A stretch of DNA of 64,000 nt from Clavelina lepadiformis (GCF_947623445.1 NC_135243.1:22762479-22826478); one strand, 5' to 3'. Positions 35,692 through 50,069 are shown, counted from the first letter of the stretch. Notes: generated by a model not told the origin, from the sequence alone. Numbers and translations: made by a program.

Positions 35692-38386
35692 GACGCAGTC
35701 TAGTATTGCAATAAACTCTGTAACTGTAGAAATTAGATCGTTTTGCTTGATAAACGTGGGTTTCAAAACCCGCTGCTAACAGATCACACGATGCGTAACG
35801 GTACCAATTTGTGTGTGTCACCTAGAAAGTATGCAGTGTATGACTTTGTTATAACCACAGATTTGCGGTAGCTTGTACCTGTAATTAACTAAGCCATAGC
35901 TAAAACGTTTTAAAAAACTGTCTCCAACTTGCCGTTGGCTGCGTCTGTTACACTAGGCGTGTTTCGTCATAGAATGTTTTTATAACGAAATAAAAACATC
36001 GTCTCTCATTGTGTGTTTAAAGTGATGAAGATGACTGCTCTAAAAGCAGGCTAAGTCACGATCAAATAAGAAAGCCTGAAATTGCACCACATCAGAGGCA
36101 GTCAAGGCAAACAGTAAGCATGGATTGCCATCACCGGGTTTTATCCTGTATAAACAATTGCTCTCTTCTTCTTAAACGGGAAGTTTTGACTGTACAATTA
36201 CCGCTAGCCCTTGGCTATCTTCAAGTACTCTACGCCTTTTCATTATCTGTGACGTTTAATCAAATTGTAGGTTTGGTCATGTCGTCATAATGAACGTCGC
36301 CCAAACCGCATGATTAACTTTTAACGCCTCTTTTTGAGGTAGTCATGCGAATACTACAGAGCCATAAGAGAACAACGTGTTTTATCACTTCCAATATTGC
36401 GCCTTCAAACTTTTCAAAGTCAGCTACTTGTAAAATTGTTCTTTACGCAATTCGGTTTAAGTTAAAGACAACATCGATTGCAGGATATCAAATAGGTTGG
36501 CCAAGCTCTCATCCTGTCCATTGCCCACTTTGTCTAAACCTATTCGATACCATAGCGCAGCGTAGAGCTTGGTTTTAAGCCTAGTTGGGCGATTTTCGCT
36601 TTTATGTGAACGCCTTGTCAGCATTACAATTTGTTCTGGTGAGGCTTGCACTAGAATTCCGCGGTGTGTCTCAAGGAGCTCGGAGGTCAACGTCACGGGC
36701 CAGCAATCTACGACAAAAACCGGAATTACACGCTTTGTGACACCCTAATATAGTGTTACGTCATATTATTATATGACTATCCAATACGCACGACAAAAAA
36801 AAAACAGGATTAACGCTTTCTTAACATTAAGAAAGAAACGTAGCCAAAATTTGATCAAAACTAAAACATGTTTAGCTGGAATAGCTTCAAATAAATCGCC
36901 GATTTGACCCAGATATTAACCGATTTCGGTCAAATCGAACTTGTAACTCATTTTCATTCAAATCACTCGCAAACTATAGGTGGCAGTATTGTCCTGATGT
37001 TGCGCTGTTGAAAACTATGCTGTGAAAATTAATTTTGAACCATAACTTTTGCGGAACAACCGCTGGAAGCACTTCTACTTATGGAAAAAAGAATAAACAA
37101 ACAAACGAATCATGCACACGTAGTTTGCTTTTAACAAAAACGCAATAAAATAAAATTCAAAGCTTTGAAAACTGGCTTTGTTGAACCAGTGGTAGATTGC
37201 ATTTCACAGGATAAACTGTCTGCGCAACAAAGGGCATTGTGTGTTAACAAAGCAAACTTACTCAGCAATGCAAATACAAGGTAAAATTTTATCTACCTCA
37301 AACCAAGCCTTGTGATTAAATGACGAGGGGAAAACGTCACAGATGCTGAGCGAATTAATTGTTACGCAAAAAGCAAATCACGGCGTGTATTCAGCTTTCA
37401 TTGGGTTGTCGCTTAGTTTCGCTAATTTCGTTTGAGTGACGCAGTAATTCCCAACCTTTTTCTGTTACGTATGAAACCGGTCATGATTATTAAAACTTCC
37501 ATGAATTCATGAAACTTTGAGAACTATAGCGATAACATTCTTAGCAGATAAACTGAACTTACGATACGCTAATAACTGTGCGCTGTGATACAAATTTAAG
37601 AAATTTACAAGACATAAGTTGTATTAATAGAATTGACACAAAACTAGATAGTTAGGTTATTGTAATTTTTACCAACACATGATTGCCACGATATTTGTAT
37701 CTGCCTCGCAAAACCCAGTTTTGAAACCGTTGGAGCATTTAAAGTAAATTAAAAGTTTAAATTAAAAGCATTTAAACTGAAAAGCTTATTATGTCACGAA
37801 AGTGGTGCAAAGCCTACTTTCAATATAGTGGACAATTTGGACAAAACGATTTACGGCAAATTAGCTTCAACAATGGAGCAAAATTCGCCGTGTTTGTAGG
37901 TACAGGAGCACTTCAAACTCGTTCGAAGTCGCACAAACAAAAAACTCCGTGAAAGCTACAGCCCATTTTAAGTTAATGGTTAACAGAGTAGCCAACTCTT
38001 GTGTTGATCGGTACCGTAAGGTCGTAAATCTTTCGTCGATTAGTTAGCAAACGCCATCCAACAAAGTTGTTGTTTGTCTGGAAAGATCAAAAATATTTTA
38101 CACTTTTTTGATTTCAGATACAATTTAGCAGGTGATGCTAAGTATATGCAAGCGATTAAGAATACTAACCTTGATAAAATATTTTTTCAAGAAAAGTAGC
38201 TTATATGTCGCGAGGCTTGTTGTTACAGTTTACGTTTCATTTCAAAACTTAGTTTGGTTAAAAATGTGCTATTTTCAAAACCTTGCCAGCTTATGAAAGT
38301 GGCGAAATCATTTTACAAATGGTGTTGCAAGTTGCAACAAGGCGCAAAAATGTTTATATGTCTTATATAAGCTACATACGTTCATA
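35692..38386. other. Divergent spacer upstream of glutaminase-like gene and SLC3A1-like gene
   Basis: It must hold both promoters and any untranslated first exons. A CTACAG acceptor just upstream of the ATG at 35691 fits either an upstream exon or spliced-leader addition, which ascidians use. One 10-bp perfect inverted repeat lies at 36900-36937. Open frames of about 77 codons near 36345-36696 have no domain. Confidence 0.5.
36900..36937. repeat. Perfect 10-bp inverted repeat
   Basis: CGATTTGACC at 36900-36909 is the exact reverse complement of GGTCAAATCG at 36928-36937, with 18 bases between. It could be a hairpin or a paired protein-binding site in the divergent spacer. Confidence 0.8.
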
Positions 38387-41300
38387 ATGTTTCTCTACGA
38401 GCCTCATATGGAAATTTCTTTATCAAGTCTTGTCAAACGCAGAACAGTAAGCCATAACGAAGCTGTCGTTGTTTCAGAAGTTCAACGTTCGAGTTTTGAA
38501 ATAGCTTTCATAAATTGTCCAAAATCCAAGATGTCCGCTGAAAACAGAGCGTACGAGAATGACGTACCGGTTACGTCATTTTCCACGACAGTCGATGACG
38601 ATCCGTACGAAGAAGTTCAGTTGGGATTCGAGAAAGTTGATGTGGAATCGAGCGTTGGCTCCTCCCAGATTCCGAAGCCTTATGCAGGTAAAAATGTCGT
38701 TATTACCCGTTTTTAGTCCAAAATCTGTCAATATTTTGTCACAACTTCTTCGTTTGAGTCAACTCTTCTCCTTGCTACGTGTTAAGAATGAGATATTTTA
38801 TCTAGAAGTCATTGTTGGGTAATATTTGTAGTTTTTTTGCTTTTATTAGTCTGAAATAGATAAGGAACAAACTTCTTCTCGGCAATTTGTTCATTGCGAT
38901 TCTATTATGAACATTACAGCGCGACAGATGAAATTGATATAAATTAATTATATGTTGTAGCCCTAATTATTTGATTTTTGACCACAAAAACAAACATATG
39001 GAAATAAGTAGTGGTATTAGTATATTTCGATTAATACTGATGCGTCTATGGTAGCACCAATTTAATATTCACTTCAATCATAGGAATGCCAAAAGAGATT
39101 TTACTGCATTACTCGAGGCGCAGACATTTTGTGTGGGCCAGGAATATTCTAACAGGAGCAGTTATCTTGACCATACTCATTCTCTTCTCAATGGTCATCG
39201 CACTGATCGCTGTCTCACCGGCTTGCCAGTATTACTGGCAGACCAGTCCTATCTACCAGGTCTACCCTAAGTCCTTTAGGGACTCTGACAACGATGGCAC
39301 TGGAGATCTTAAAGGTTGACCTCTTCTATTTCTGATAACTTTCGTTTGTAGCAAATATCAACTTTAGTATGTTTTATCGTACAAAAATTTGAGTTTTTGT
39401 TATCAAGCAATTATATTATTATTATTTATTACATATTATCAGCAGTTATATTATTATATACTTTCTTTATTTAATTTAACTTATCTTTGCGTGAGCCCGT
39501 AAAGCGACCGCGTCCATCCAGCACAATTGGTTTTATGGAAGCCTACATACGAATTTTGTCAACAGAAAAGTGCATGCATTAGGCTACAACTGCTAACTGT
39601 TTTTTTAGGAATCCAAGAGAAACTGGATTACTTTGAAAATTTGGGGGTCACCACTATTTGGCTTAACCCGGTTTACAAATCTCCTCAGAAAGACAACGGA
39701 TATGACGTAGAAGATTACAGGGATATTGATCCTCTTTTTGGCACACTCCAAGACATGGAAGATCTCATTAATGAAATGCATAACCGAGGTAGTATACAAA
39801 ATTAAAGAAGTTAAGTTTCACCTGTAACGTAGCCTATAATGTAAAACGAAGGCTGCCTAACGTCTATGCAACAATAGTTTTCAAGATACTCCTGCCGGAG
39901 CATAAAACCTGGTCCTTAACATTCAACCATAGGGATGAAGATTATAATGGATTTTGTTCCGAATCATTCAAGCGATCAACATCAATGGTTTAACGCTAGC
40001 TCCAACCCCAACCATCCGGATCATGAAACTTTTAAAGATTATTATATCTGGGTGAATAGTACGAACGGAACAAGCGCTGGAACACCTAACAACTGGGTAA
40101 GCAGATTCAAAGCATATCGTCAAGCTTAAAGAAAGTTTACAGATTTGACATAGCCTGCAAACCTAAACTGGAATTCATATAGTTAAATCATAGTCTTCAA
40201 TGACATATAATGCCCAGCTATGCACACTAACTTATGACATAGGTATAAATTATAGGTCGTTCAAATACATCAACTTTTTCCTTTTTCTGATGTTTGTGTT
40301 GTAAATTTTTCAAGCAAAGCGTCTTCTCTGACGTTGAAACCAGCGCTTGGGAATGGAACGAAAATAGACAGCAGTTTTATTATCACGCCTTCTACAAGGA
40401 ACAACCGGATTTGAACTTGAGAAATCCAGCCGTCCAACAAGAGCTTAAAGTAAGTTTCAATTACTTGTGGTTGTTTAAATGTACATTACTCAGTTCAAAA
40501 TTTTTGCCAAAGCTCGCATTGCGTTGATAAGTTTACTGCAACAATAGTAACAAGTTAAAGCCCATATTGACGTCATTAAGTATGAACTCTAACGACGATG
40601 CAAGTCAATCGTGGTAACATTCTAGCTTCACGTTAGCATAATTACGCAAACATCAATGCGTTGTAATCTTGGAAAGATAGTAAAAGTAACTACGCAACGC
40701 ATTACGACATTTACTGATTTTCTCATAATAGAGGCAACAAGACTTGTTCCTTTGACAAAATTTCGCATATTTTGACCCTTTCTTCTGTATTCAACTCACC
40801 AGGATATCTTCAGCTATTGGGTCGATTTGGGAGTAGATGGCTTCCGATGTGACGCCGTGGGCTTTATGCTGGAAGCCACTCACCTGCGAGACAACCCAGT
40901 TGTGGATCCAACTAAACCTGTAAGCTACCTTACGTTATTCCTATTGACGACGCATCTCTGATTTGACGTCATAATGTGTTTTTTCGTAGTTGTCGTACGA
41001 AAACGTTTACCCAGATTACACCGAGAACCAAATGGGGATACACGATATAGTGGCCGACTGGAAGGTGTTGCTGAAAAAAGGCAGCTCCGAACCTGGTGTT
41101 TACAGGTACGCCGTGTGGGGCAATAATTCTAAAATAATTTCCTCTCATTGATCAAGTATTGAATTAGGCCTAAACACTTTCAAACAACGCGCAAAAAGTG
41201 AAGTGCGGTACCACTGCTATTAAATACTCGACATAAAATATTCTTGCTGTAACCTAGCGCTTGAAATGTTCGACAGAAGTAGTCAGCTTTCAAACATTAA

Positions 41301-43707
41301 AACTGCACTAAAGCGACATTACCAAGAATAAAAGTCTCAGAACTTTTTTGCTTAGCCTCTGTTTTTGGGTCTTAAAAGATTTTTACACTAACCCAAAATT
41401 ACCCTCTTTGTAAGGTTCATGGAAACGGAAGTGTACGATGACGTTGACGTGGTGACCCGGTATTACGGGACTGAAATCGTGCAGGAAGCTGACCTCGCCA
41501 TGAACTTTCTATTCATCGATCTTGGGAGTGGATCGCAGTGGACTGGGACCTCGGTTGAGTCAACGGTTCTATCTTGGATGAGAAATATGCCAAGTGGTAG
41601 ATGGCCTAACTGGGTGGTGAGTTTAATTAGGCGGCTGGGCAATTGCGTGAGAAAAACTTTTTTGTACATAAAGAAATGACTCAGTGTGCAACTTTTATCA
41701 AAACTTGTACAATTTTAAAATGGTGGATGATACAAGTTGCAATAGTCTATTGTATAAATAATCTACTGTAATATAAAAGAATTTTTTATATTATTTCACA
41801 TAAGTTACTCTTTCAGTTAGCGAATTTTGAACTGACAATTGATAAAAGTTGAACTGACTTATACAAGGTTGATTAGAATATGACAAGGTTTGACAATTTT
41901 AGCAAAACGGTTGAAAGGATTAAAACCATAGATGTGATGTAATTTCAGTACTTTTTATTTAGGCTATTTTAATACTTTTAGATAGGCAATCACGACAACT
42001 CGCGCGTTGTCACACGATTGGGCGAGCAAAAAGCAAAGCTAGCAGCTGTTTTAACCCTAACCCTATCCGGAACACCTGGAATTTACTACGGTGAAGAGAT
42101 AGGAATGATGAACAATCCAAACGTGTCTGACAGTGTAAGTGATTTTACCAAAAATTGCCATAAAGTTGCTCAACATTTACGGTTTATGATGGTGATATTG
42201 TCTAACTTTTTGCCCGTTTATTAGCCTAAGTAAGAAGTCCATTATGCTTTATTACCATTAGACATTAGTCGCTCGAGCGGTGAAGAATTATCGCCGAGTT
42301 TAGAAAGTCATGTCATGCCATGCTAGACTCGGTCTATCGTGAACAAATTAATGTCGCTTAACAGTTGGACGTTTCAGCGAATGCAACTATCTCGTACAAT
42401 ATTCTCAAAACAAACTGAAACGTTTTGAGGTGTCTATTTAAACTTAGTATGAAACAACCTAAAGATCCTAGACCTATGCACATGTCACGGCTTACTTTGT
42501 TATAAATAGCCTATAACCAAGAATAAGGTGTTAACTAACTATAGAGCATCAGCAGTTACTGTTTACTAGGCCCAATACAATAGAATTGAACCTACATGTT
42601 TCCAAACCTATCTACAACACACAGCCCAATTTTTGCTAACACATATGACTTGTTTTTCGAACAGGACTTTCGAAACCCGGAGCGTACCCCAATGCAGTGG
42701 TCGGCCGAAGTAAACGCTGGTTTCTGTTCCAACTGCACCCCATGGTTAGACGTGAGCGACACGTACGAGACTGCTGGTCTAAATGTAAAAGTGAGTGATG
42801 TGTAACAAATGTAGAGATTTTGAAGTGAACGTTTACAGGAAGATTGCGTGCTGTTATACGTTATATACGTTGTTACGTTATTACGTTCTCAGGTTATTAC
42901 GTTATTATATACGTTATTGTTATACATAAAAGTATCACAACAAAATAGTTAAATAACTTACTTGCGCAAATAACTTTCCACGTAATTTACATATCTGCTT
43001 CTGAAAGACACAAAAGAAAAATTTCACACAAATAGCAAAAGAAGTTGAAAAGAGATTTTCCTTGTTTCAGGACTTAAGCAACGCCAACGACCAGACTTCC
43101 ATGCTGAATCTTTACAAGTATCTTATCCAATTGAGATCCGACGTCACGTTTGTGAGGGGAACTCTTTGCATGCTTTACGCCACCGACCAAATGATTGCGT
43201 AAGCGAAAAATGATCTTGATTAGAGTGTCATACAATATGGTCTACAAGTGGCTTTACTGTAAGTTTAGTTCAAGGTAAACCGGTATTGCCGATGTGGCTT
43301 GTTGAGTGCATCCAGGTTTCTGTATTATTTGCCTGGCCAAGACTACAATATCAAAGCTCTCCAGCAAAAACAATCTATTTTGCAGATTTGTGCGCGAAAT
43401 GCCAGGAACAGAATCCAAACTCGTGCTCATTAACTTTGACCTCAACAATCAAACCAGAATTAACCTCAGAGATCTCTTTCCGAACTTACCGGTTAGCGGA
43501 TCATTTGTGTTTAGTTCGTTGACCGGACAGTCCGGCGAACAGGTTATGTTCGATTCGGTCGATGCCGAACCCGGGGAGGCAAAAGTTGTTCAGTTCAAAG
43601 TCGGAGGGAACGCGAATCTCTTCAACAAGCAAAGCAACATGGCGGACCGTTGTTTCACTGCCAAGAAAGTCTGTGTTAACGTCTTGGGGCTGCTTGAAAT
43701 GTGTTAG
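38387..43707 (+). CDS. SLC3A1: SLC3A1/rBAT-like amino-acid transporter heavy chain
   Basis: Type II membrane glycoprotein that in vertebrates pairs with the light chain SLC7A9 for cystine and basic amino-acid uptake. Twelve exons (38387-38687, 39084-39314, 39609-39788, 39933-40096, 40315-40449, 40803-40919, 40990-41105, 41415-41616, 41982-42134, 42665-42790, 43071-43198, 43386-43707) give 724 aa in phase. [11 protein letters not shown] matches human PYAGMPKEVLF. One membrane span lies at about 122-144, and Cys148 after it (SPACQYYW) fits the disulfide to the light chain. The GH13 domain follows: [38 protein letters not shown] (Asp354), FMETEVYD (Glu420), IGNHDNSR (Asp487), [12 protein letters not shown]. 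The C-terminus [10 protein letters not shown] ends in Cys as in human (LYTSC). Later in-frame ATGs (38408, 38531) are alternative starts. Confidence 0.92.
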
Positions 43708-43852
43708 TTTGTTCCCGAGCGCTTTGTAAATGATTAACCGCGGTATCCTTTAGTGCACTTGGAAATGTTTCTTTAATTTTGTCATTGTTTTGCGTTTGAT
43801 CATTTAAACAAAATAGAATCCTATAATGTTGAATCGATGAAAGTCAAGAACA

Positions 43853-43858
43853 AAATAA
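43853..43858 (+). terminator. Poly(A) signal of the SLC3A1-like gene
   Basis: AATAAA about 146 nt after the stop at 43707, the first such signal downstream. Confidence 0.6.
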
Positions 43859-43859
43859 A

Positions 43860-44382
43860 AGTTATTTAGCATTTAGTTGCCATTTTGTTAACATTTCGCA
43901 GAACAAGTTCACTGCAAACAACAACATTCGCGTTTGTGTGGTTAACTTAATACCAAGTTAATTGAATGATGACCGGCCATAAATACATAGCATTGCAGTT
44001 TTCGGACAGCGCATGATTGTAACAACTGAGAAAAAAATGTATTTTTATGATTATTTTACAAAAACATTCAAAAAAATTGTCACACAAACTTTAATAAAGC
44101 GGCAAAAACATCAATATGAAAAAGAAAAAGTGAACTCCACCGGGTAAATTAGACACATCAGCTAAGCAGCTATATAGGAGTAAACGAATGGTAAAGCGCT
44201 GTACACTTAGCGCATTAGTTGCAATAGTTGACCTGGAACTTGACTTATATCCATCATAAAGAACATGATATTTGCGTCATCACACCACAAACCAAGGTAG
44301 TAGCAAAGCGATTACGGCAACAAAGACTCAAGAAATCAGGGAACGAAAGTCGAAGGTTAGTGATCTTACAAACAATTTTGGT
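43860..44382. other. Convergent spacer, no gene seen
   Basis: It separates the 3' ends of the SLC3A1-like gene and the CEP63-like gene. It should contain the 3' UTR of the latter. Nothing else recognised. Confidence 0.5.
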
Positions 44383-47300
44383 TCAAGATTTCTTGAAGTA
44401 TTTCTCCATTGCTTGATCCATGGCCTTTGCCATGTTCCCGATGTGCTCTTCTATCTTTGATTCCAGCTGCTGGACACGTTTTTCTTCCTCGGATGCAAAA
44501 TCCTCAATGGTTGGCATCCTCCCCTCATCAAACCCTTCATCTGTGATCCCAAGGAAAGCTCGGAGCTGCCTCTCATCCATGCTTCCTGCAACCGACGCGG
44601 GAAAAGACACAGCGGAGCTGTTTACTGATGTCGGATCGATTCCGATGGATGCCAGAAACTCTTTAGTTGGAGTCGGAGTCCGCACACGCCTCTCTGTACT
44701 CGGAGTATCATCGGATTTGGATGTAGGAGGAGTCATCGTCCCTGCATCGCTACTCGCCGAACAGAGGACGACGCTGTTGCTCGATGGCAACAGAGGAGGA
44801 GGACGATCCTGATGTTGCATTTCGTGGATGTGAGCCTCCAACGCTGCGATGCGGCTCTCATAAGCCAGGCAGACCTCAGAGATTCGATCATCCTCTTTCT
44901 GCTTCATTTCATTGATGACCTCTCGTGTCTGTTGTACGGCGACACTGTATTGCTCCTCTCCAACTTTATCTTTTACCAAGAGCTGGTTCTTTAACCCGGA
45001 CACCTGAGGATTAAAAAAGTCACAGTTAAGTCAGAAAAGGTCTTCATGTGACTTCTTCTTCTCTCTTCCTCTTCTTACATCTCCGAACATGATGTAAAGA
45101 AATTTTACTTGGTTTTGTGTTCAATCAACTCAAAATACGCTTTGTTTCAAATGAGTTAAATCGTGTGAATATCTTGCCTGCGTTTTCAGTTGTTGGTTTT
45201 CATCTTCCAGTCTTACAACAGCTTTGCCATAATTTTGTCGCAAACTGGTCAACTGAGTCTCCGCCTCAGTCAAGGATCTAAAAAAAGACGTCATATAGTA
45301 AAAATCAATTAAATTAACTGCCAAAATGTAACAAATACAAGTGCATGATCCAGTTTTTCTACTTGCATATTCTTAACTGCAATAATTCCTTTGTCGCTGA
45401 CCCCAACTTGACCTGACCCCATTGCTACTTAACAGGCTGTTTATGAGAAATTAAAGTATATCTAGCGGACTTAAATCTTCGCACCGTTCTGTGCTTCTTC
45501 GATCAGGGAGATCCTCTTCCTGGCCATTGCGTTGCTGACGTAACGCGTGCAGATGTGCAGCTGCTGTTTGCAGTTCAGCGTCGAGTTTATCTCTTCGCTG
45601 AGCTTCGTCGCGAAGTTGTTTCTCCATCTCGGCACAGGTTTCTGTCAATCGCGTGATGTTTGCATCTCGTCCGTGAAGATGAGACGTTAAATTGGTGACC
45701 TCAGCCTTAAATATTTAAATGCAACCGGTCGTTAATTAGCTAAGGTGCCGGCAGTTATTACGAATTGGTTATTATTAGTTGTTATTTACTTGCAATATTC
45801 AACCTCAATGTAATGAATGGAACACTAGCTGCTTTAACAAGATGCAAGGTAAAATTTAAATAATTCTGGATAATACTCAATAAAATGTATCACTTCTGCT
45901 TTTGAGGTCTTGGCTGTTACTGTTACTGTTTTTTGTGTCAAGAAAATGTTTCCAGTATGTTCATATTTCAAAGTAGTGTGCGTAAGAATAACTAGTTAAG
46001 TGGTGGGGAGTGGTAGGTAATAACTAATAACTAATTGACTAATCAATCATAACCCTTCACTAACAACCAGTAATTGACTGAAACCTCGAAGATGATCAAA
46101 GGCATGGCATTGGTCACTCCTATAACATAAATCAGTTCCTTTATGTTAATGGTTCCCATCCTTTTCCTACTTGCGGACCCCAAACTACAATAATCCCTTT
46201 CTTACAGACCCCCAACTTCAAATGAGGAAACAAAGTATAACTCGCGGACACCGTGTGACGCCTTTGCAGACTCGCAGCGGTAAGTGGACCTCAGTCTAGT
46301 AACCATTGCTTTATGTTAAGAATGTGAATGAAGTAAACCAGCACCTTCATCCCACACAACTGGGCAGAGTGTGACGCCTCCATGTCTTCCAGCTTCACTC
46401 TGAGTCTTCTAATCTCATCGTTCACGACTGTCACCTGTGTTATAAGACTTATAACATGTCAGATGCTTCATAACTTGTGCATCACTTATGATGCACTTGA
46501 CAATGAAGGGTGGATGAATGAAGTGCTTAGTAAATTTTTTTTGAAGTTGTTCGTGATATTGTAATAAAGCAAATGTGTAAGTAATAACTAGCTTCGTAAT
46601 GTTAGTGAACAAATTTTAAGTAGTTTAAAAGCACAAGATAAGTTTTTGTGTAAGAAATTGAACATGATAACAGACTAAAAGCGAAAATAAAAGATAAACA
46701 TTAATTAACATTAAACAATAATAATACTTAAAAGATAATAAACAACAAAATAAACATTAATTGAAAATTGACTTTATTGAAAACTGACTGTATAACATTG
46801 ACTTCACCTTGGCACATTCAGTTTTTTCGAGGCACTCATTCAGCCTCATCAGTTCTGTATTTTTTGATTTCAATTGCTCCTCAAGCGTGTGTACTTCCTC
46901 TCGTAGATATTTCTCCGTCTCCAACATGGTTGCTATGGAAGCTTCCAACGTCGCCACCTTCTGGCGCAATTCATCCTCCTTGCTCTTCAGCGGGGACCGG
47001 ACCTGAAATGATACTCAGATCGTGGAAGAGTCACGAAAAATGAAAAAGTTGTTTGATGAAATGAAATTTCATTCTAAATTTTTTAATTTTATTTATTTAC
47101 ATGACACAGAGGATGAGGATTACTTACTCATGATGAGAAGGAGGATGAGGAACACATATTACTTATTTTGCAATAAGAAGGATACATAAGCCATAAGGAA
47201 ATAAATTCATATACTTTGTGACTTAACACAGAGTTAAAATTATTTAAGTTATTAAAATTCAGCATTAACAAAGTAGATTGTCTTAAGTGACTGAGTTACC

Positions 47301-50069
47301 TGCATCGCTTCAATGATTTTCTCTTTCATCTGCACGGATGACTTCAACTCCTCGACCTTAATCTTAAGATCAGCAATCTCGTGTTCCGAACCTCTTATTG
47401 CCGACTCTCGAGCAGAAAGAGCCGCTTGAAATTTCTGAACTTCCTCCTCTAGGACTTTTGACTGAAAACCAAAAATTGAAAAATAGCTCAAATGATGTAT
47501 TGGCACAAGCGATCGTGCTGAAGGCTATCGAGTAAAAATAACCACAGCTATTATAGTAGTTAAACAGTATGGTATACATATAGATGATACAAATAATTAT
47601 TATTTATTGGGCTGTGGTCAATGTGTCAAACTGTTCTACAAACAATTCTGAGTTAAGAAACATGGCTATGGTCTATAATAAAGAGTGATGCAGGCAAGTA
47701 CACAGACGTGACAAGACATCTGACTGTGTTCAAGAAGTGAGTCAAGAAGAAATTATGGGTGATAGTATCATGGATATTAATGCATCCTTCAACCAGATTT
47801 TACAGACCTGCTTGGAAAATGTTACCAATATCATAACTTAATGATACGCCATTAAACTAAAGTGGTTAATAAGTGCATGAATTATTTCAAATTACCCTGC
47901 AATTTGCTTTGTCCGACTGCTCCTGGAAGCGATACTTCTCTCCTGTCGCTGCATGTCTCGCGTTGTTAAGATCTCGAATTTTGCTCTGAAGCTCAACGAT
48001 TAAACTCTCCTGCCTCTGAATCAACTCCTTGTCATGAGCGAGTTCTTCTTCGAGCTTCTTGAGCAATGACTGACTCGTCCCTTCGACTTCCTCCACCATC
48101 CGGTTGCTTCGTTTAAGACGTGATTGGCTGACCGAGAGCTGGTGTTGAACCCTTTCGTAGTTTGCGGCTAATGCTCGTTTTTGCGTCTCCAGGCATTCTA
48201 TCTGATGCTGTAAGGCCCGTTTTCTGAAAATGAATCACAAATGAATTAATTGAGATGTAGCGACTACATCTTATTAATGACAACTTTCGAAATATGTAAT
48301 ATAACAGAAATTTGCACATTGTAATCATAGTCATGAGAAGATATCATCATCATAATAAGAGTATAATAAGATAATAATAATAAGAAGATCATCATAATAA
48401 TATAATACATCATAAACATCATAAGAGTCATAAGACATTATAGAAGTCTTGGCAAAAAAGAGTCATAAGATCTTAATATTGTGGTCTTGTCACAAGTCAA
48501 TGAGCACAACCAATCACAGACCAACTATCGTTTCATGGAGTTACAAAGCCCTTTGTAAAAGAAATGAAACACATTCTTTTAAAGATTAATTAAAACGAGA
48601 CTGAAAGTTAGTTTTCTACGCATTAAGTTTTTGAATGAAGTCAAGCGTTTCAGACAAACTCTTTGGCAAATTAATAAAAACATTATTTTTTACTAACCTA
48701 TTTAGCACAAACAAAGACTAAAAATCACCTGATATCCCATTCACTGCTTTCCTTGTCGTGTTCAATCGCAATCGCCCTTTTTTCTTTAAGTTCAGCTTTC
48801 AAATGATCGACTTCTTCCAGGAGTTCTTTCTCCTTGTCTGCACTTGCTTGATTGCGCTTCGTTTTCTGTCGCTGCATCTTTTCATGGGAATCCTGCAGCA
48901 AAGAAATGTTATTAACTTTCAAAGTTGAACACAATGATGAAGTGTATGAAATACCGGTAGAACAAATATGAACCAACATACTAGAAATGCATATAAATTT
49001 TTAACGAAAAATAATAATTAATCTATTTCTTGATTACAAGCGGAAATATAACAAAAAATTGCCCAGTAGGAAGTGATTTCAGGAAACATTTACTCTTAAA
49101 TTCTTGAATTGATTTTTCACTCGATTTAACTGCGCTTCGTATTCTTTTATAACTCCCTTTTGTCCAGACTCATATCCCTCTATTTGATGTTTTAAGACGC
49201 CAATTTCATGATGTTTCTGGTCAAGCAAAGCACTACAAAGAAGACAAAATAAAATCAAAGACATGACAAGCTACAACCTTTATTCTTAATTTTTTTGAAG
49301 AGAATTTCACATATACAGAAATGACATAAAAAACACAACTTCATGAAGCGATGTATTATTAATAAGCTTCACTAAAAAGTATGGTAGAAAAAAATTGCAT
49401 ATAAACACAATTTACATATACAGAGAGAGCTTTTGTGGAGACAAAGATTTTGGCATAACAGCAAGCACTATAGCCTAACTTTGTTCATTATAAATTGGCG
49501 TGAATGTGAACAACTTTTACGTGCTTTTTAACAAGTCTCATGTCCCACATTTTGATCTATCAGGTTTCCGTAACATAAAATACCGTGAATGTGCGAGCTC
49601 TTGTTCTCTCAAAGCCAAACAATCCTGTGTGGTTGCCAATTCAGTCTCCCACTCCGTCTTCTTATTTCGAACCTAATCAAAGGCAACATTGATTTAATGA
49701 AAACAAAAAATTTTTCAATACTAGAAATTTACGAATGCACAGGTTAAATGAATTTACTCCATTTAAAACTTTAATTGTCGCTATTTAGCCTATTTCTAAA
49801 ATGACTTGATATAAAACTTGCCATGATTAAATCATTGAGTGAAAGAACTAGTAAAAACAGAAACTTTTAAAACACTAAAACCTTACAAATAAACAATTTT
49901 AATTATTTTACCATAGTAAAAATTTTGTTTATCGCTATTTCTAAGATGGTAAGAACTTTACCATTATATCAATTTGTCTCATCAATTCCTGAAGCTCAGA
50001 GCCACACGATGTTAAAAGGATTCCTTCTCCGCTATTCTTTTCCAGACAATCCCAGATGCTCGGATCCAT
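44383..50069 (-). CDS. CEP63: Centrosomal coiled-coil protein, CEP63/DEUP1 type
   Basis: Centriole duplication factor; CEP63 (mother-centriole pathway) and DEUP1 (deuterosomes) are vertebrate paralogues. Eleven minus exons: 49962-50069, about 49584-49672, 49091-49232, 48730-48895, 47895-48225, 47300-47461, 46809-47003, 46345-46434, 45465-45702, 45179-45280, 44383-45002. The first exon encodes MDPSIWDCLEKN and LLTSCGSELQELMRQIDIM; human CEP63 has FLTSCEAELQELMKQIDIM at the same place, then KKSEWE (KKTEWE here) and IREQEL (LREQEL here). Heptad-rich coiled coil fills the middle exons. After a Ser/Thr/Pro-rich linker, the last exon ends with MPTIEDFASEEEKRVQQL and a short coiled coil to KKS. Deuterosomes are known from vertebrate multiciliated cells, so the CEP63 role is more likely. 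Confidence 0.88.

Noticed and set aside
44420-44994. Plus frames of 60-130 codons
   Set aside because: Antisense of the last CEP63-like exon.
48340-48480. ATAATAAGATCAT-type imperfect repeats
   Set aside because: Ordinary AT-rich intronic low-complexity sequence, no regular unit.
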